DNA of 64,000 bases. Origin: Azomonas agilis. GTDB lineage: Bacteria > Pseudomonadota > Gammaproteobacteria > Pseudomonadales > Pseudomonadaceae. The position numbers and the translations under genes are program-made. The notes under the pieces were generated by a model. That model saw only the letters and a list, made by a program, of their open reading frames with translations. It was not told the DNA's origin and did not search any database. Shown here piece by piece: positions 9,306 to 24,252 of this stretch; position 1 is the first letter of the stretch; every line of letters begins with the position of its first letter. The DNA is taken from the NCBI RefSeq assembly GCF_007830255.1, contig NZ_VLKG01000002.1, positions 372,001 through 436,000 of the forward strand. The letters are read 5' to 3'.

Positions 9306-10109
9306 TTAATCCAGCAGCTCAACCCTGATACGCAAAGATTGGTTCTGGCTACCTTGGGTGGAGTAGTGGCGCAAAATGCCGTCCCTCTGGCTGCTGGCGT
9401 TTTCGTCGATACCGCTGACAGGAATCCATTCGCCCAAACGACCACTGACACGAGTCTCAGTGCTTTGTAGGTCTAGGACTTCGGGGCGATTGTGGTTAAC
9501 GCGGTCGCGCTGGGTACTTAGGTTGATCTGTACCCAATCCCCATTGATCGTGGCCGTGGCGTAAAAGCCGCGCATCACATTGTGGTATTCGGTATTTTGG
9601 TAAGGATCGCCGTAGCGATCCGTATTGGTATTAGTCAGCGGAACCCGCTGCCCAACTTCTAATAGGGCCGGATAGCCTTCGGTGGCTTGAACCTGCTGTA
9701 TACCACCATCACGGCTGCTGGTGTTGCGGCGGATGATACGCACCTGATTGCGCTCACTGTGGCCAGACTGAACACTCACTTCGCCGGTGTTGATGGAGCC
9801 ATCGACTTGATACCCCTGTCCTCGATTGTTGGAGAAGTCTTGAGTATCGACGCTGATCAGCAGTCGGCGTGGGACTCGATCCAGTTCTTGCAGGGTTTGG
9901 CGCAGCTCTTGGATAACCTCAGAAGGGGCAGTGACCACCAGTTGATTACCCTGAGCGGCTAAGCGCCCTTGTCCTCCAACGACGGATTGGGCTATGGGGA
10001 GTAACTCGTCTGCACTACGGTAGTTTAGGCTTATGACCTCCGTAGCAGCCTGCACCGATGAGGCTAATAGGCTTAAACCCAGTACCCACGCCAGTAAGCG
10101 CAATCCCAT
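9306..10109 (-). CDS. Exported protein with secretin N-terminal (NolW-like) domain
   Basis: The 267-residue product has a clear signal peptide (hydrophobic residues 4-18, cleavage likely after SVQA). Residues 24-75 (EVISLNYRSADELL...VVTAPSEVIQEL...LDRVPRR) match the N1/NolW domain found in secretins, where it forms periplasmic rings. The rest, with LLEVGQRVPL and VSGRLGEWIPVSG, resembles the start of a secretin core, but the protein is far too short to form a pore. It is likely periplasmic and of unknown role. Pseudomonads have, from memory, a similar gene beside aceA. Confidence 0.65.
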   Translation of the reverse strand: MGLRLLAWVLGLSLLASSVQAATEVISLNYRSADELLPIAQSVVGGQGRLAAQGNQLVVTAPSEVIQELRQTLQELDRVPRRLLISVDTQDFSNNRGQGYQVDGSINTGEVSVQSGHSERNQVRIIRRNTSSRDGGIQQVQATEGYPALLEVGQRVPLTNTNTDRYGDPYQNTEYHNVMRGFYATATINGDWVQINLSTQRDRVNHNRPEVLDLQSTETRVSGRLGEWIPVSGIDENASSQRDGILRHYSTQGSQNQSLRIRVELLD

Positions 10110-10150
10110 AGATCAGACCTCCGATGGTCAGAGCCCAGTGAGCTACCGGA

Positions 10151-10579
10151 CTAAGGGCGAATCATATCTACATGAGGAATGCCCGCATCCATAAAGGGTG
10201 GGCTGATAACGCGAAAACCTAAACGCTGATAAAAGTACACGGTACGGGCTTGAGCGGCTAGACGTTGTGGGTGCACGCCACGGCGCTCCGCTTCGCTGAT
10301 GACCGCGCGCATCAAATTAGCCCCCAGATGGCGACCCCGCCACGGGCTGAGGACGGCTAAGCGTCCGATTTGCCCATTGGTCAGTAAACGCGCTGTACCT
10401 ATGGCTTGTTGGTCGATCATCATCAAAAAATGGGTAGCGTCTTCATCCTCGGCATCCCACTCCAGATCTTCTGGAACCGACTGTTCTTGAATAAACACCT
10501 GTTCGCGGATGTGGCGTAGGGCCGCTTGATCCTGTTGCCAGTTCGTCAGGCGGACTTCAATTTCGGTACTCATGTTCAT
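10151..10579 (-). CDS. GNAT-family N-acetyltransferase
   Basis: The 142-residue protein has the GNAT fold of ElaA/YjcF-like enzymes. VFIQEQSVPEDLEWDAED is the N-terminal signature of this subgroup. The acetyl-CoA loop appears as the R/Q-x-x-G-x-A-type segment WRGRHLGANLM (residues about 80-90), followed by AQARTVYFYQRLGFRVI. The start codon region overlaps the 3' end of the roxA gene (11753-10557), so the two are probably co-transcribed; ATG at 10579 or 10573 are both possible. Substrate unknown. Confidence 0.85.
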   Translation of the reverse strand: MNMSTEIEVRLTNWQQDQAALRHIREQVFIQEQSVPEDLEWDAEDEDATHFLMMIDQQAIGTARLLTNGQIGRLAVLSPWRGRHLGANLMRAVISEAERRGVHPQRLAAQARTVYFYQRLGFRVISPPFMDAGIPHVDMIRP

Positions 10580-11753
10580 CGTCCTCCGCTTCAGAGAAGC
10601 TCAGTGAACCTTGTTTTAATAATTCCACTAACAGCTGAATAGCTTCTGAGTCGTCCAGCCAAGGCGCTAAGTTATCGGCATAGAGTGCTTCAGCCTGACA
10701 CAGTAGGCGGGTCAGCTCGCTAAGATGACCGGAGAGCAAACGGCTCTGACCGCTGGCAAACAACAGCGGGCCAAGGTCAATTTCAGCCCACGCCAGTCGT
10801 GCACAGGGATTGCGTACCAGCAGGGCACCTTGATGCAATGCGGCTACCAAATCAGCTTCGGTTATTTGCTCTGGGCCTGCAATCTGATCCGGATAACGGG
10901 GCTCAGTCATGAACTGGCCAAACCAGGTCATCAGTAAGCGATCGTCGCTTAGGTGTTCAGTGATCAGTGTTCTCAGGCGCACTAGCGTATCAGCTTGAAT
11001 TTGGTAAGGATCAGAGACTGGACTAATGTCGGTATCGGTGTAGCGCTCGTCCTCGGAGGTAAATTGGGCTACAAAATCGGTAAAGTGGGTTAAGACTTCG
11101 CTCACGCTCGGCGCTCTAAAGCCGATGGAATAGGTCATACATTCATCCACAGCAATGCCATCGTGGGCGATGCGCGGGGGGAGGTAGAGGATGTCGCCGG
11201 GCTCTAAAACCCATTCGTCGGTTTGGGGAAATTCGGCCAGAATTTTTAAATCTGGATGATCGGCCCTAGGGTTGCTTTCATCACAAAAATCCCCGATTCG
11301 CCAGCGGCGTTTGCCATAACCTTGCAGCAAGAAGACGTCGTAATTGTCGTAGTGAGGGCCAACGCCGCCGCCGGGTGCAGCGTAGCTGATCATCACATCG
11401 TCTACGCGCCAATCGGGTAAAAAGCGGAAGGGTTTGATCAGTTCTGCGACTTCGGGCACCCACTGGTCAACAGCTTGAACCAGTAATGTCCATTGGCGTT
11501 CGGGGAGGTTTTGATAGATGTCATCGTCGAAGGGGCCGTGGCGTAACTCCCAAGGATATGCGCCCTGTTCGATAACCAAGCGGGATTCTACTTCTTCTTC
11601 AAGGGATAAACCGGCCAGTTCGTCGGGGGACAGCGGGCTTTCAAAACCGGGAATGGCTTGGCGGATTAACAAAGGTTTTTTTTGCCAGTAGTCGCGCAAA
11701 AATTGGCGCGCCGTTAAACCACCCAGTAATTGCAAAGGCATATCCGGATTCAT
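10557..11753 (-). CDS. roxA: Ribosomal protein L16 3-hydroxylase (JmjC/cupin, RoxA/YcfD)
   Basis: A 2-oxoglutarate/Fe(II) oxygenase that hydroxylates an arginine of ribosomal protein uL16. From the ATG at 11753 it has 398 residues. The iron triad is visible: His134 and Asp136 in HYDNYD and His197 in RIAHDGIA. The N-terminal WQKKPLLIRQA segment is typical of the YcfD subfamily, and the C-terminal part is the winged-helix/dimer region. The next upstream in-frame start, at 11798, is TTG and lies in the purB terminator, so it is rejected. It overlaps the GNAT gene. Confidence 0.92.
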   Translation of the reverse strand: MNPDMPLQLLGGLTARQFLRDYWQKKPLLIRQAIPGFESPLSPDELAGLSLEEEVESRLVIEQGAYPWELRHGPFDDDIYQNLPERQWTLLVQAVDQWVPEVAELIKPFRFLPDWRVDDVMISYAAPGGGVGPHYDNYDVFLLQGYGKRRWRIGDFCDESNPRADHPDLKILAEFPQTDEWVLEPGDILYLPPRIAHDGIAVDECMTYSIGFRAPSVSEVLTHFTDFVAQFTSEDERYTDTDISPVSDPYQIQADTLVRLRTLITEHLSDDRLLMTWFGQFMTEPRYPDQIAGPEQITEADLVAALHQGALLVRNPCARLAWAEIDLGPLLFASGQSRLLSGHLSELTRLLCQAEALYADNLAPWLDDSEAIQLLVELLKQGSLSFSEAEDDEHEYRN

Positions 11754-11795
11754 AGCCGTACCTGTTCGATAGTAAATTGAGTTAATCCTAAACGA

Positions 11796-11822
11796 CAACG
11801 CCCGGACAAGCGCCGGGCGTTG
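11796..11822 (-). terminator. Terminator of purB
   Basis: CAACGCCCGG (11796-11805) pairs with CCGGGCGTTG (11813-11822), a perfect 10-bp GC-rich stem with a 7-base loop. On the minus strand it is followed by TCGTTT, a modest T-rich tail. It lies just after the purB stop. Confidence 0.8.
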
Positions 11823-11839
11823 GAGTCGCAGGGGAGACG

Positions 11840-13919
<2,080 letters not shown>

Positions 13920-13923
<4 letters not shown>

Positions 13924-15029
13924 GCGCTGTGCTCCTCCGTCCAAGGCTGAGTAGCCTCAATGACTCCTCCGCCGAGACAGACTTCTCCCTCGTAAAATAC
14001 TACCGATTGGCCCGGTGTAACGGCGCGCTGAGGCTGATCGAAAAACACCCAGTGGCCCTCTGTGGATCTAGGTTCCAGCCTACAGGCTTGGTCGTTTTGG
14101 CGGTAGCGTACTTTGGCGTTAAGACGGCGCGGGCTATGGAGCTCAACGGGATTAATCCAGTAAATCTGGGAGACCAAAAGCGCGCTGGAAAATAAGCGCG
14201 GGTGTTCGTTGCCTTGGCCTACGACCAACACGTTGCGCGCCATGTCTTTATCTAGGACGTACCAAGCCTCTTCAGTCGCTTCTTTTAGGCCACCGATACC
14301 CAGCCCTTGGCGCTGGCCCATGGTGTGGTACATCAAGCCATGATGCTGGCCGATGATCTTGCCATCTGTGGTTTCGATATTGCCGGGCTGGGCGGGTAAG
14401 TACTGTTTGAGAAAGTCTCGGAACCGGCGTTCACCAATAAAGCAAATGCCAGTTGAATCTTTTTTGCGGGCGGTGGCTAGTCCATGCTGTTCAGCGATGA
14501 CACGGACTTGGGGTTTTTCCAGAGCACCGACGGGGAATAGACTCTGGGCGATTTGCGCGCCGCCCACTGCATGTAGGAAATAACTTTGGTCTTTGTTGGG
14601 ATCAAGGCCTTTGAGCAGTTCGCTACGTCCTTCACAGTCACGACGACGCACATAATGGCCCGTGGCAATGGCCTTTGCACCGAGCATCAGTGCATAGTCG
14701 AGGAAGGCTTTAAACTTGATTTCTCGGTTGCACAGGATATCCGGGTTCGGCGTGCGTCCGGCTTTGTATTCGGCCAAAAAATGCTCAAAGACATTATCCC
14801 AGTATTCAGCGGCGAAGTTGGCCGTATGCAGCTTAATTCCCAGTTTGTTGCAGACTGCTTGGGCATCGGCTAAGTCTTCTTTGGCGGTGCAATAGTCCGT
14901 GCCATCGTCTTCTTCCCAATTTTTCATAAACAAACCCTCCACCTCATAGCCTTGTTGCTGGAGGAGAAGGGCTGAGACTGAGGAGTCTACGCCGCCGGAC
15001 ATACCGACGATGACGCGGGTCGCCTTCAC
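13920..15029 (-). CDS. mnmA: tRNA-specific 2-thiouridylase MnmA
   Basis: MnmA transfers sulfur to U34 of the tRNAs for Lys, Glu and Gln. The 369-residue protein has the PP-loop ATP site SGGVDSS (residues 11-17), the catalytic Cys100 in ILCNREIKF and the second catalytic Cys196 in STGICFIGE. The C-terminal beta-barrel region covers roughly residues 290-360. AGGAT precedes the ATG by about 6 bases. It lies between the nudix gene and hflD in one minus-strand operon. Confidence 0.97.
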
Positions 15030-15048
15030 ATGAATATCCTGTGGTTAA

Positions 15049-15486
15049 TCAAAAAATCAGGGATAGGGGATAACGGTGTCCCGCCAGATACTGTTCGATC
15101 ACGGTGAGCACCATAGGGCTGCGTAGGCGATCACTGGCGGCTCGAATTTCGTCCATGGTCATCCAAACGGCACGAACAATACCGGTATCCAGTAGACGCT
15201 CAGGGTCGTGGCTTAGGGCACGCGCATGGAACGCAGTCCTGCAATAGGTGACACCATTGCGCGGTGAGGTATAAAGGCCTAGTCCTACTACTCCCTCAAT
15301 TACTACCGTCCAGCCAGTTTCCTCAAGGGTTTCGCGGCAGGCGGCTTCAATCAGGCTTTCATTGGGCTCTAAGTGGCCAGCGGGTTGGTTCAGCACCAAA
15401 GCATCATTTTGTCGTTCTTCCACCAGCAAGAAGCGGCCATTGTCTTCGACAATGGTGGCTACCGTGACGTGAGCGTACCAATCCAT
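15049..15486 (-). CDS. nudJ: Nudix hydrolase (NudJ-like)
   Basis: The protein is a nucleoside di/triphosphate hydrolase similar to NudJ, which acts on thiamine pyrophosphates and nucleotides. A complete Nudix box starts with GHLEPNESLIEAA and ends with RETLEETGW, fitting GX5EX7REUXEEXGU. The start at 15486 (145 residues, MDWYAHVTVA) has GGACA about 9 bases upstream; an ATG at 15531 lacks a ribosome site. It is 20 bases upstream of mnmA, an arrangement seen in related genomes. Confidence 0.88.
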   Translation of the reverse strand: MDWYAHVTVATIVEDNGRFLLVEERQNDALVLNQPAGHLEPNESLIEAACRETLEETGWTVVIEGVVGLGLYTSPRNGVTYCRTAFHARALSHDPERLLDTGIVRAVWMTMDEIRAASDRLRSPMVLTVIEQYLAGHRYPLSLIF

Positions 15487-15565
15487 AACTGATGTCCGCA
15501 GATGGGCTTGAGGTTGGTCATTATACGCCATATGAGCCTATTGGCTGATAGGCGGTAAAGAATGC

Positions 15566-15595
15566 AAAAACCCCAGCTAAAAAGCTGGGGTTTTT
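15566..15595 (-). terminator. Terminator of idh (bidirectional form)
   Basis: AAAAACCCCAGC and GCTGGGGTTTTT form a perfect 12-bp stem with a 6-base loop. The A and T tracts on both sides let it act in either direction. It lies about 50 bases after the idh stop and before the nudix gene. Confidence 0.94.
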
Positions 15596-15643
15596 GTCTA
15601 GCTCCGTTGCTTATAGTGGACAAGGCCCACTACAGTCGTCGGA

Positions 15644-18198
<2,555 letters not shown>

Positions 18199-18429
18199 TT
18201 AGCCCTTGGTAGGTTCGGTGTGTGGCTCCATCAGACGGATATTAACAGCATGCAGTCCCTTTGGCCCTTGAGTGATTTCAAAATGCACGGTTTGTCCTGC
18301 TTTGAGGGTGCGATAGCCGTCCATTTGAATGGCTGAGTAATGGGCAAATAAGTCCTCACTGCCTTCATCAGCCACAATGAATCCATAACCCTTGACATTG
18401 TTGAACCACTTGACTTTGCCGCACAGCAT
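18199..18429 (-). CDS. cspD: Cold-shock-domain protein CspD
   Basis: A 76-residue single cold-shock-domain protein that binds single-stranded nucleic acid; CspD of E. coli inhibits replication in stationary phase. RNA-binding motifs KGYGFI (RNP1) and DLFAHYS (RNP2-like) are visible. The start at 18429 (MLCGKVKWFNN) has AGAGGAAAA upstream. It is divergent from clpS, the same arrangement as in E. coli, which supports CspD over other Csp paralogues. Confidence 0.92.
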   Translation of the reverse strand: MLCGKVKWFNNVKGYGFIVADEGSEDLFAHYSAIQMDGYRTLKAGQTVHFEITQGPKGLHAVNIRLMEPHTEPTKG

Positions 18430-18658
18430 ACTTTTTTCCTCTGCAAAAGACCCCATCTGGAGTAACATCCATTGCGAGTGATGAATGCTTGTGTTACCTC
18501 TTGACGCACACATCAACTCGTGGTTAGTGCTACAACCAAGTTGTTCGTTTGTATCACCCTTTTGCAGATAGTCAAGGCGCAGCGTTCTGCTTTGTGCAGG
18601 CGCTCTCTAAACAGGGGCTCTATGAGCCTGAAACCCTAACTAACCTGGTGCTTGCACT

Positions 18659-19009
18659 GTGCCGTTTCAACCCAAAATGGGCTCGGACCATCCGGCCCAG
18701 CATGAAGATGAAGAAGGCGGTTTAGCGCTTCAAGAGGCTAGGCCCCAACTTAAGGCTCCGTCCCTATATCGGGTGGTTATGCTTAATGATGACTACACAC
18801 CGATGGACTTTGTGATAGAAGTGCTGGAAGGCTTCTTCAACCATAACAGGGAGTCAGCAACAAAGATCATGTTGACCGTTCACACTCAAGGCAAGGCAGT
18901 TTGTGGCGTGTTTACTCGTGATGTGGCAGAAACCAAAGCCACCCAAGTGAATGAATATGCGAGGGAGTGTCAGCACCCACTGCTGTGCCAGATAGAGAAA
19001 GACGGTTGA
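18659..19009 (+). CDS. clpS: ClpS adaptor for ClpAP
   Basis: ClpS binds N-degron substrates and delivers them to ClpA. The core is clear: [14 protein letters not shown], where the asparagine/aspartates line the N-degron pocket, then [14 protein letters not shown] and the C-terminal [12 protein letters not shown]. Starting at GTG 18659 the protein has 116 residues; ATG at 18677 (110 residues) is an alternative. Neither start has a strong Shine-Dalgarno sequence. clpA follows 32 bases later. Confidence 0.93.
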   Translation: MPFQPKMGSDHPAQHEDEEGGLALQEARPQLKAPSLYRVVMLNDDYTPMDFVIEVLEGFFNHNRESATKIMLTVHTQGKAVCGVFTRDVAETKATQVNEYARECQHPLLCQIEKDG

Positions 19010-19041
19010 CCCAACGTTTGGGTTAATTGAGGTGAAGGCTT

Positions 19042-21321
19042 ATGTTGAATCGTGAACTTGAAGTCACTCTGAATCTGGCGTTCAAAGAAGCACGCAGTAA
19101 GCGCCATGAATTCATGACGGTAGAACACCTCCTGCTGGCGTTATTAGATAACGAAGCGGCCGCTTTGGTTTTGCGGGCTTGTGGTGCTCACATTGATAAG
19201 CTGCGTCATGATCTTCAGGAGTTTATTAACTCCACTACACCTCTGGTTCCGTCCCATGAAGAGGAGCGTGATACCCAACCGACCTTGGGCTTTCAGCGCG
19301 TATTGCAACGTGCGGTATTCCATGTACAAAGCTCTGGCAAGCAAGAAGTAACGGGCGCTAATGTTCTGGTGGCGATTTTCAGTGAGCAAGAAAGTCAAGC
19401 GGTGTTCATGCTCAAACACCAAAACATATCCCGCTTGGATGTGGTGAACTTCATTGCTCACGGTATTGCTAAGGTACCGGGCTATACGCCTCAACCAGAG
19501 TCTCCCGAAAGCGAAACTCATGACGAGGAAGCGGGCGAAGCAGCGGCTACCAGTCGTCCGCTCGAAGCCTATGCGTCAAACTTAAATGAGCTGGCACGCC
19601 AAGGCCGGATTGATCCCTTGGTAGGGCGCGATCAAGAAGTGGAGCGCGTTACCCAAATTTTGGCGCGGCGGCGTAAAAATAATCCGTTGCTGATCGGTGA
19701 GGCAGGGGTGGGTAAAACCGCGATTGCCGAGGGTTTAGCCAAGCGCATTGTGGATCGCAAAGTCCCCGATTTACTGCTGGAAAGCGTGGTCTATTCCCTC
19801 GATATGGGCGCTTTGCTGGCAGGTACTAAATATCGTGGTGACTTTGAGAAGCGCCTAAAGGCTCTGTTAGCCGAGCTGCGTAAGCGTCCCCACGCTATTT
19901 TATTCATCGACGAAATTCATACCATCATTGGTGCTGGCGCGGCTTCCGGCGGGGTGATGGATGCCTCGAACCTGCTCAAACCGCTGTTATCATCGGGTGA
20001 GATTCGCTGCATCGGCTCTACCACCTTCCAAGAGTATCGCGGGATCTTTGAAAAAGACCGCGCCTTGGCCCGTCGCTTCCAAAAAGTCGATGTGGTTGAA
20101 CCCTCTGTAGAAGATACCATCGGTATCCTCAAAGGCTTGAAATCGCGCTTTGAAGAGCATCATCAAATCCAATACACCGATGAGGCTTTGCAGGTTGCGG
20201 CAGAGTTGGCTGCTCGTTACATCAACGACCGCCATATGCCGGATAAAGCTATTGATGTGATCGACGAGGCGGGCGCTTATCAACGGCTGTTGCCACCAGA
20301 ACTGCGCGCTAAAGTGATTGATGTGCCCCATGTTGAAGACATTGTGGCCAAAATTGCGCGCATTCCGCCTAAGCACGTCAGTACCTCGGATAAAGAGCTG
20401 CTGCGTAACTTGGAGCGCGATCTGCGTTTGACCGTCTTTGGTCAGGACGATGCTATTGTTTCCCTGTCTACGGCCATCAAGCTGTCGCGAGCCGGGCTCA
20501 AAGCGCCGAATAAGCCTGTAGGCTCCTTCTTGTTCGCTGGCCCAACGGGTGTGGGTAAAACCGAAGCCGCGCGTCAATTGTCGCGGGCCTTGGGTGTCGA
20601 GCTGATCCGCTTTGATATGTCCGAATATATGGAGCGACATACCGTATCCCGTTTGATCGGTGCGCCTCCCGGCTATGTGGGCTTTGATCAGGGCGGTTTG
20701 TTGACCGAAGCCATCACCAAAACACCGCATTGCGTGTTGCTGTTGGATGAGATTGAGAAAGCCCATCCTGAAGTCTTTAACCTGCTGTTGCAGGTGATGG
20801 ATAACGGAACCTTGACCGATAACAACGGACGTAAGGCGGATTTTCGCAACGTCATCTTGATTATGACTACCAACGCCGGTGCTGAAACCGCTGCACGGGC
20901 TTCGATGGGTTTTACCCATCAAGATCACACTACCGATGCCTTGGAGGTGATCAAGAAGAGCTTTACCCCAGAGTTTCGCAACCGTCTGGATGCCATTATC
21001 CAGTTTGGCCGCTTGAGTTTGGAAACTATCAAAAGCGTGGTGGACAAATTCTTGGTGGAATTACAGGCTCAATTGGAAGACAAGCATGTGATTCTGGAGG
21101 TTTCCGACGCGGCGCGGGGTTGGTTAGCTGAGCATGGCTATGATCCGATGATGGGCGCGCGGCCGATGGCGCGTTTGATTCAGGAAAAAATCAAACGGCC
21201 CTTGGCTGAGGAAATCCTGTTTGGTGAGCTATCTGAGCAAGGTGGGGTAGTACACATTGACCTCAAGGGCGAGGATTTAGTCTTTGAGTTTGAGACAGCT
21301 CAAGAAGAAGCAACCGCTTAG
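19042..21321 (+). CDS. clpA: ATP-dependent Clp protease ATP-binding subunit ClpA
   Basis: ClpA is the hexameric AAA+ unfoldase that feeds proteins into ClpP. The 759-residue sequence has an N-domain (1-145), D1 with Walker A GEAGVGKT (219-226) and Walker B LFIDEIH, then D2 with Walker A GPTGVGKT (500-507) and LLLDEIEKA. No ClpB-type middle coiled coil is present, which fits ClpA. GAGGTGAAGG lies just upstream of the ATG. clpP is not in the window. Confidence 0.98.
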   Translation: MLNRELEVTLNLAFKEARSKRHEFMTVEHLLLALLDNEAAALVLRACGAHIDKLRHDLQEFINSTTPLVPSHEEERDTQPTLGFQRVLQRAVFHVQSSGKQEVTGANVLVAIFSEQESQAVFMLKHQNISRLDVVNFIAHGIAKVPGYTPQPESPESETHDEEAGEAAATSRPLEAYASNLNELARQGRIDPLVGRDQEVERVTQILARRRKNNPLLIGEAGVGKTAIAEGLAKRIVDRKVPDLLLESVVYSLDMGALLAGTKYRGDFEKRLKALLAELRKRPHAILFIDEIHTIIGAGAASGGVMDASNLLKPLLSSGEIRCIGSTTFQEYRGIFEKDRALARRFQKVDVVEPSVEDTIGILKGLKSRFEEHHQIQYTDEALQVAAELAARYINDRHMPDKAIDVIDEAGAYQRLLPPELRAKVIDVPHVEDIVAKIARIPPKHVSTSDKELLRNLERDLRLTVFGQDDAIVSLSTAIKLSRAGLKAPNKPVGSFLFAGPTGVGKTEAARQLSRALGVELIRFDMSEYMERHTVSRLIGAPPGYVGFDQGGLLTEAITKTPHCVLLLDEIEKAHPEVFNLLLQVMDNGTLTDNNGRKADFRNVILIMTTNAGAETAARASMGFTHQDHTTDALEVIKKSFTPEFRNRLDAIIQFGRLSLETIKSVVDKFLVELQAQLEDKHVILEVSDAARGWLAEHGYDPMMGARPMARLIQEKIKRPLAEEILFGELSEQGGVVHIDLKGEDLVFEFETAQEEATA

Positions 21322-21343
21322 ATTTAAGTTAAGTACAAAACAC

Positions 21344-21369
21344 AAACGCCCAGCTCTGCTGGGCGTTTT
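21344..21369. terminator. Bidirectional terminator between clpA and infA
   Basis: AAACGCCCAGC (21344-21354) pairs with GCTGGGCGTTT (21358-21368) around a TCT loop, followed by T on the plus strand and preceded by an A-rich run. It sits between convergent clpA (+) and infA (-). Confidence 0.92.
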
Positions 21370-21389
21370 GCTGTGGGTACCGGCCCCTA

Positions 21390-21608
21390 TTAGCGGGCGC
21401 GGTAAGTGATGCGGCCTTTGCTGAGGTCGTAGGGAGTCAGTTCCACACGCACCTTATCGCCAGTTAGGATACGAATATAGTTCTTGCGCATCTTGCCAGA
21501 GATATGCGCGGTAACGACATGCCCGTTCTCCAACTCCACACGGAACATGGTGTTGGGCAGGGTGTCGACGACAGTACCTTCCATTTCGAAGCTGTCTTCT
21601 TTCGACAT
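21390..21608 (-). CDS. infA: Translation initiation factor IF-1
   Basis: IF-1 binds the ribosomal A site during initiation. The start at 21608 yields the standard 72 residues beginning [11 protein letters not shown]. The S1-like OB-fold shows [19 protein letters not shown] and ends with [17 protein letters not shown] lies about 11 bases upstream. Upstream in-frame codons to 21665 are not part of the family sequence. Confidence 0.98.
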
Positions 21609-21699
21609 GCAGTATGATCCTCGGTGTTTAATAATAGCTCGGGATAGCCCGAAAAAATGCGGCATATTCTGCCTGATCTATCAGCTTACGCCAAGGTTT

Positions 21700-22407
21700 T
21701 CAGGTGAGACGTAACCAGCGGTGGTTAATACGCAGTTCAATAGGGCGGTACTCAGTCTTGTAATTCATCTTGCGACAGTCTTTGATCCAGTAGCCTAAAT
21801 ACAGTGCTTCTAGTTGTTGACGGGCGGTTTCTTGGATTTGCCATAAGATAGCGTAGCGGCCTAGGCTGCGGCGTTCTTCATTAGGGTCGTAAAAGGTGTA
21901 TACCGCAGACAATCCACAGGGGAGTATGTCGGTAACGGCAACGGCTACCAACTGATTTTGAGCGCGAAATTCATAAAAACGGCTAAAAGGCCAGTCCGAA
22001 GCTAAAAAGCTTTCAAATTGCTCGGGGCTGGGAGGGTACATATCGCCGTCTGCATGGCGTGCCTCAATATAGCTTCGGTACAGTGCGTAGTATTCATCGG
22101 TAAAGCGTGGTAACGCCGGACTGACCGTAAGATCAGCATTACGTTTTAGGATGCGCTTTTGTTGTTTTGTGGGGCTAAAGTCGTTGACCGGAATGCGGGC
22201 AGGAATGCAGGCCGTGCAGCCTTCACAGTGTGGACGGTATAGGTGTTCGCCACTGCGTCGAAATCCCAGAATAGACAGCTCGCTGTATAAGTCGGTTTCT
22301 ATGGGTTCATGGGGATCAAGAAAAAGGGTGGTAGCCTGTTGATTGGGCAGGTAGCTGCACTCGTGGGGTTGGGTGGCATAGAACTTGAGACGGGTCAAAG
22401 AGGTCAT
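21700..22407 (-). CDS. bpt: Aspartate/glutamate leucyltransferase (Bpt)
   Basis: Bpt transfers leucine from Leu-tRNA to proteins with N-terminal Asp or Glu, creating N-degrons for ClpS; older annotations call it arginyl-tRNA-protein transferase (ate). From 22407 it has 235 residues. The N-terminal cysteine cluster is present as HECSYLP and CEGCTAC, and [18 protein letters not shown] and [13 protein letters not shown] are family features. GGAG precedes the start by about 11 bases. aat lies just upstream on the same strand. Confidence 0.94.
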   Translation of the reverse strand: MTSLTRLKFYATQPHECSYLPNQQATTLFLDPHEPIETDLYSELSILGFRRSGEHLYRPHCEGCTACIPARIPVNDFSPTKQQKRILKRNADLTVSPALPRFTDEYYALYRSYIEARHADGDMYPPSPEQFESFLASDWPFSRFYEFRAQNQLVAVAVTDILPCGLSAVYTFYDPNEERRSLGRYAILWQIQETARQQLEALYLGYWIKDCRKMNYKTEYRPIELRINHRWLRLT

Positions 22408-22437
22408 GATCCATACTCCAGACAACAGCTTATCAGG

Positions 22438-23145
22438 TCAGAGGCTACGGGTTGAGGTGGCCGCTAAACCACCCCAGTGGCTACGGCTGGGATCTTCTAT
22501 ATGTTCATGGAGCATCTGGGCAAACTGGGTTCTAGGAATGCTAGAGGCTCCAAAACTGGCTAAATATTGGGTGGGCATTTGGCAGTCGATGAGTATAAAG
22601 CCCCAGTCAATCAGTTGTTGCACTAAGGTTACAAAGCCTACTTTAGAGGCATTGGTAGTGCGGCTAAACATGGACTCTCCAAAGAATAGCCGCCCCATCG
22701 CTAATCCATAGAGTCCACCGACTAAGGTTTCCTGCTGCCATACTTCAACTGAGTGGGCGATGCCCTGCTGGTGCAGCATGTGGTAGGCGCGCTGCATCGG
22801 TTGGGTGATCCAGGTTTTATCGGTGTAGTCCCGTGGCTCTGAGCATCCCTGAATCACTTCAGAAAAGGCTTGATCAAAGGTCACTTCAAAGGGTTTTTGG
22901 CGCAGGGTTTTGGCCAGACTACGGGATATGTGCAGTTGGTCGGGATACAGCACTGTACGCGGATCGGGTGACCACCAGAGCAAAGGCTGGCCGTCCTGAT
23001 ACCAAGGGAAGCATCCATGCCGATAGGCGGCTAACAAACGCTGGGGCGACAGATCCCCCCCCACAGCCAGTAGGCCGTTGGGATCGCGCAATGCCCGCTC
23101 TAGGGGTGGAAACTCTAGGTTATCAGGACGTAACCAGTTCAGCAT
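22438..23145 (-). CDS. aat: Leucyl/phenylalanyl-tRNA--protein transferase
   Basis: Aat adds Leu or Phe from tRNA to N-terminal Lys or Arg, marking proteins for ClpAP. The 235-residue product starts [16 protein letters not shown] and has the signature [18 protein letters not shown] and [10 protein letters not shown], with [19 protein letters not shown] in the GNAT-like domain. It stands between trxB and bpt, and together with them and clpSA completes the bacterial N-degron pathway in a short stretch. Confidence 0.97.
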   Translation of the reverse strand: MLNWLRPDNLEFPPLERALRDPNGLLAVGGDLSPQRLLAAYRHGCFPWYQDGQPLLWWSPDPRTVLYPDQLHISRSLAKTLRQKPFEVTFDQAFSEVIQGCSEPRDYTDKTWITQPMQRAYHMLHQQGIAHSVEVWQQETLVGGLYGLAMGRLFFGESMFSRTTNASKVGFVTLVQQLIDWGFILIDCQMPTQYLASFGASSIPRTQFAQMLHEHIEDPSRSHWGGLAATSTRSL

Positions 23146-23161
23146 AAATGCCCCGTATGGA

Positions 23162-24124
<963 letters not shown>

Positions 24125-24252
24125 TCATAAGCCATTGTTTATAGTGGTAAGAACTGCCCAAGCAGAGCAGTGTAGGTCTAGGGTATGGTACACCGAACCT
24201 AAGCCAAGCCCTAGCCACAGGAACCCAATGGGCCAGGAGTTGATAGAATCCC

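Noticed and set aside
15614-15632. TAGTGG...CCCACTA inverted repeat near the idh 3' end, similar to the aceA half-sites
   Set aside because: Located downstream of idh rather than at a promoter, with only a partial half-site match; likely chance.
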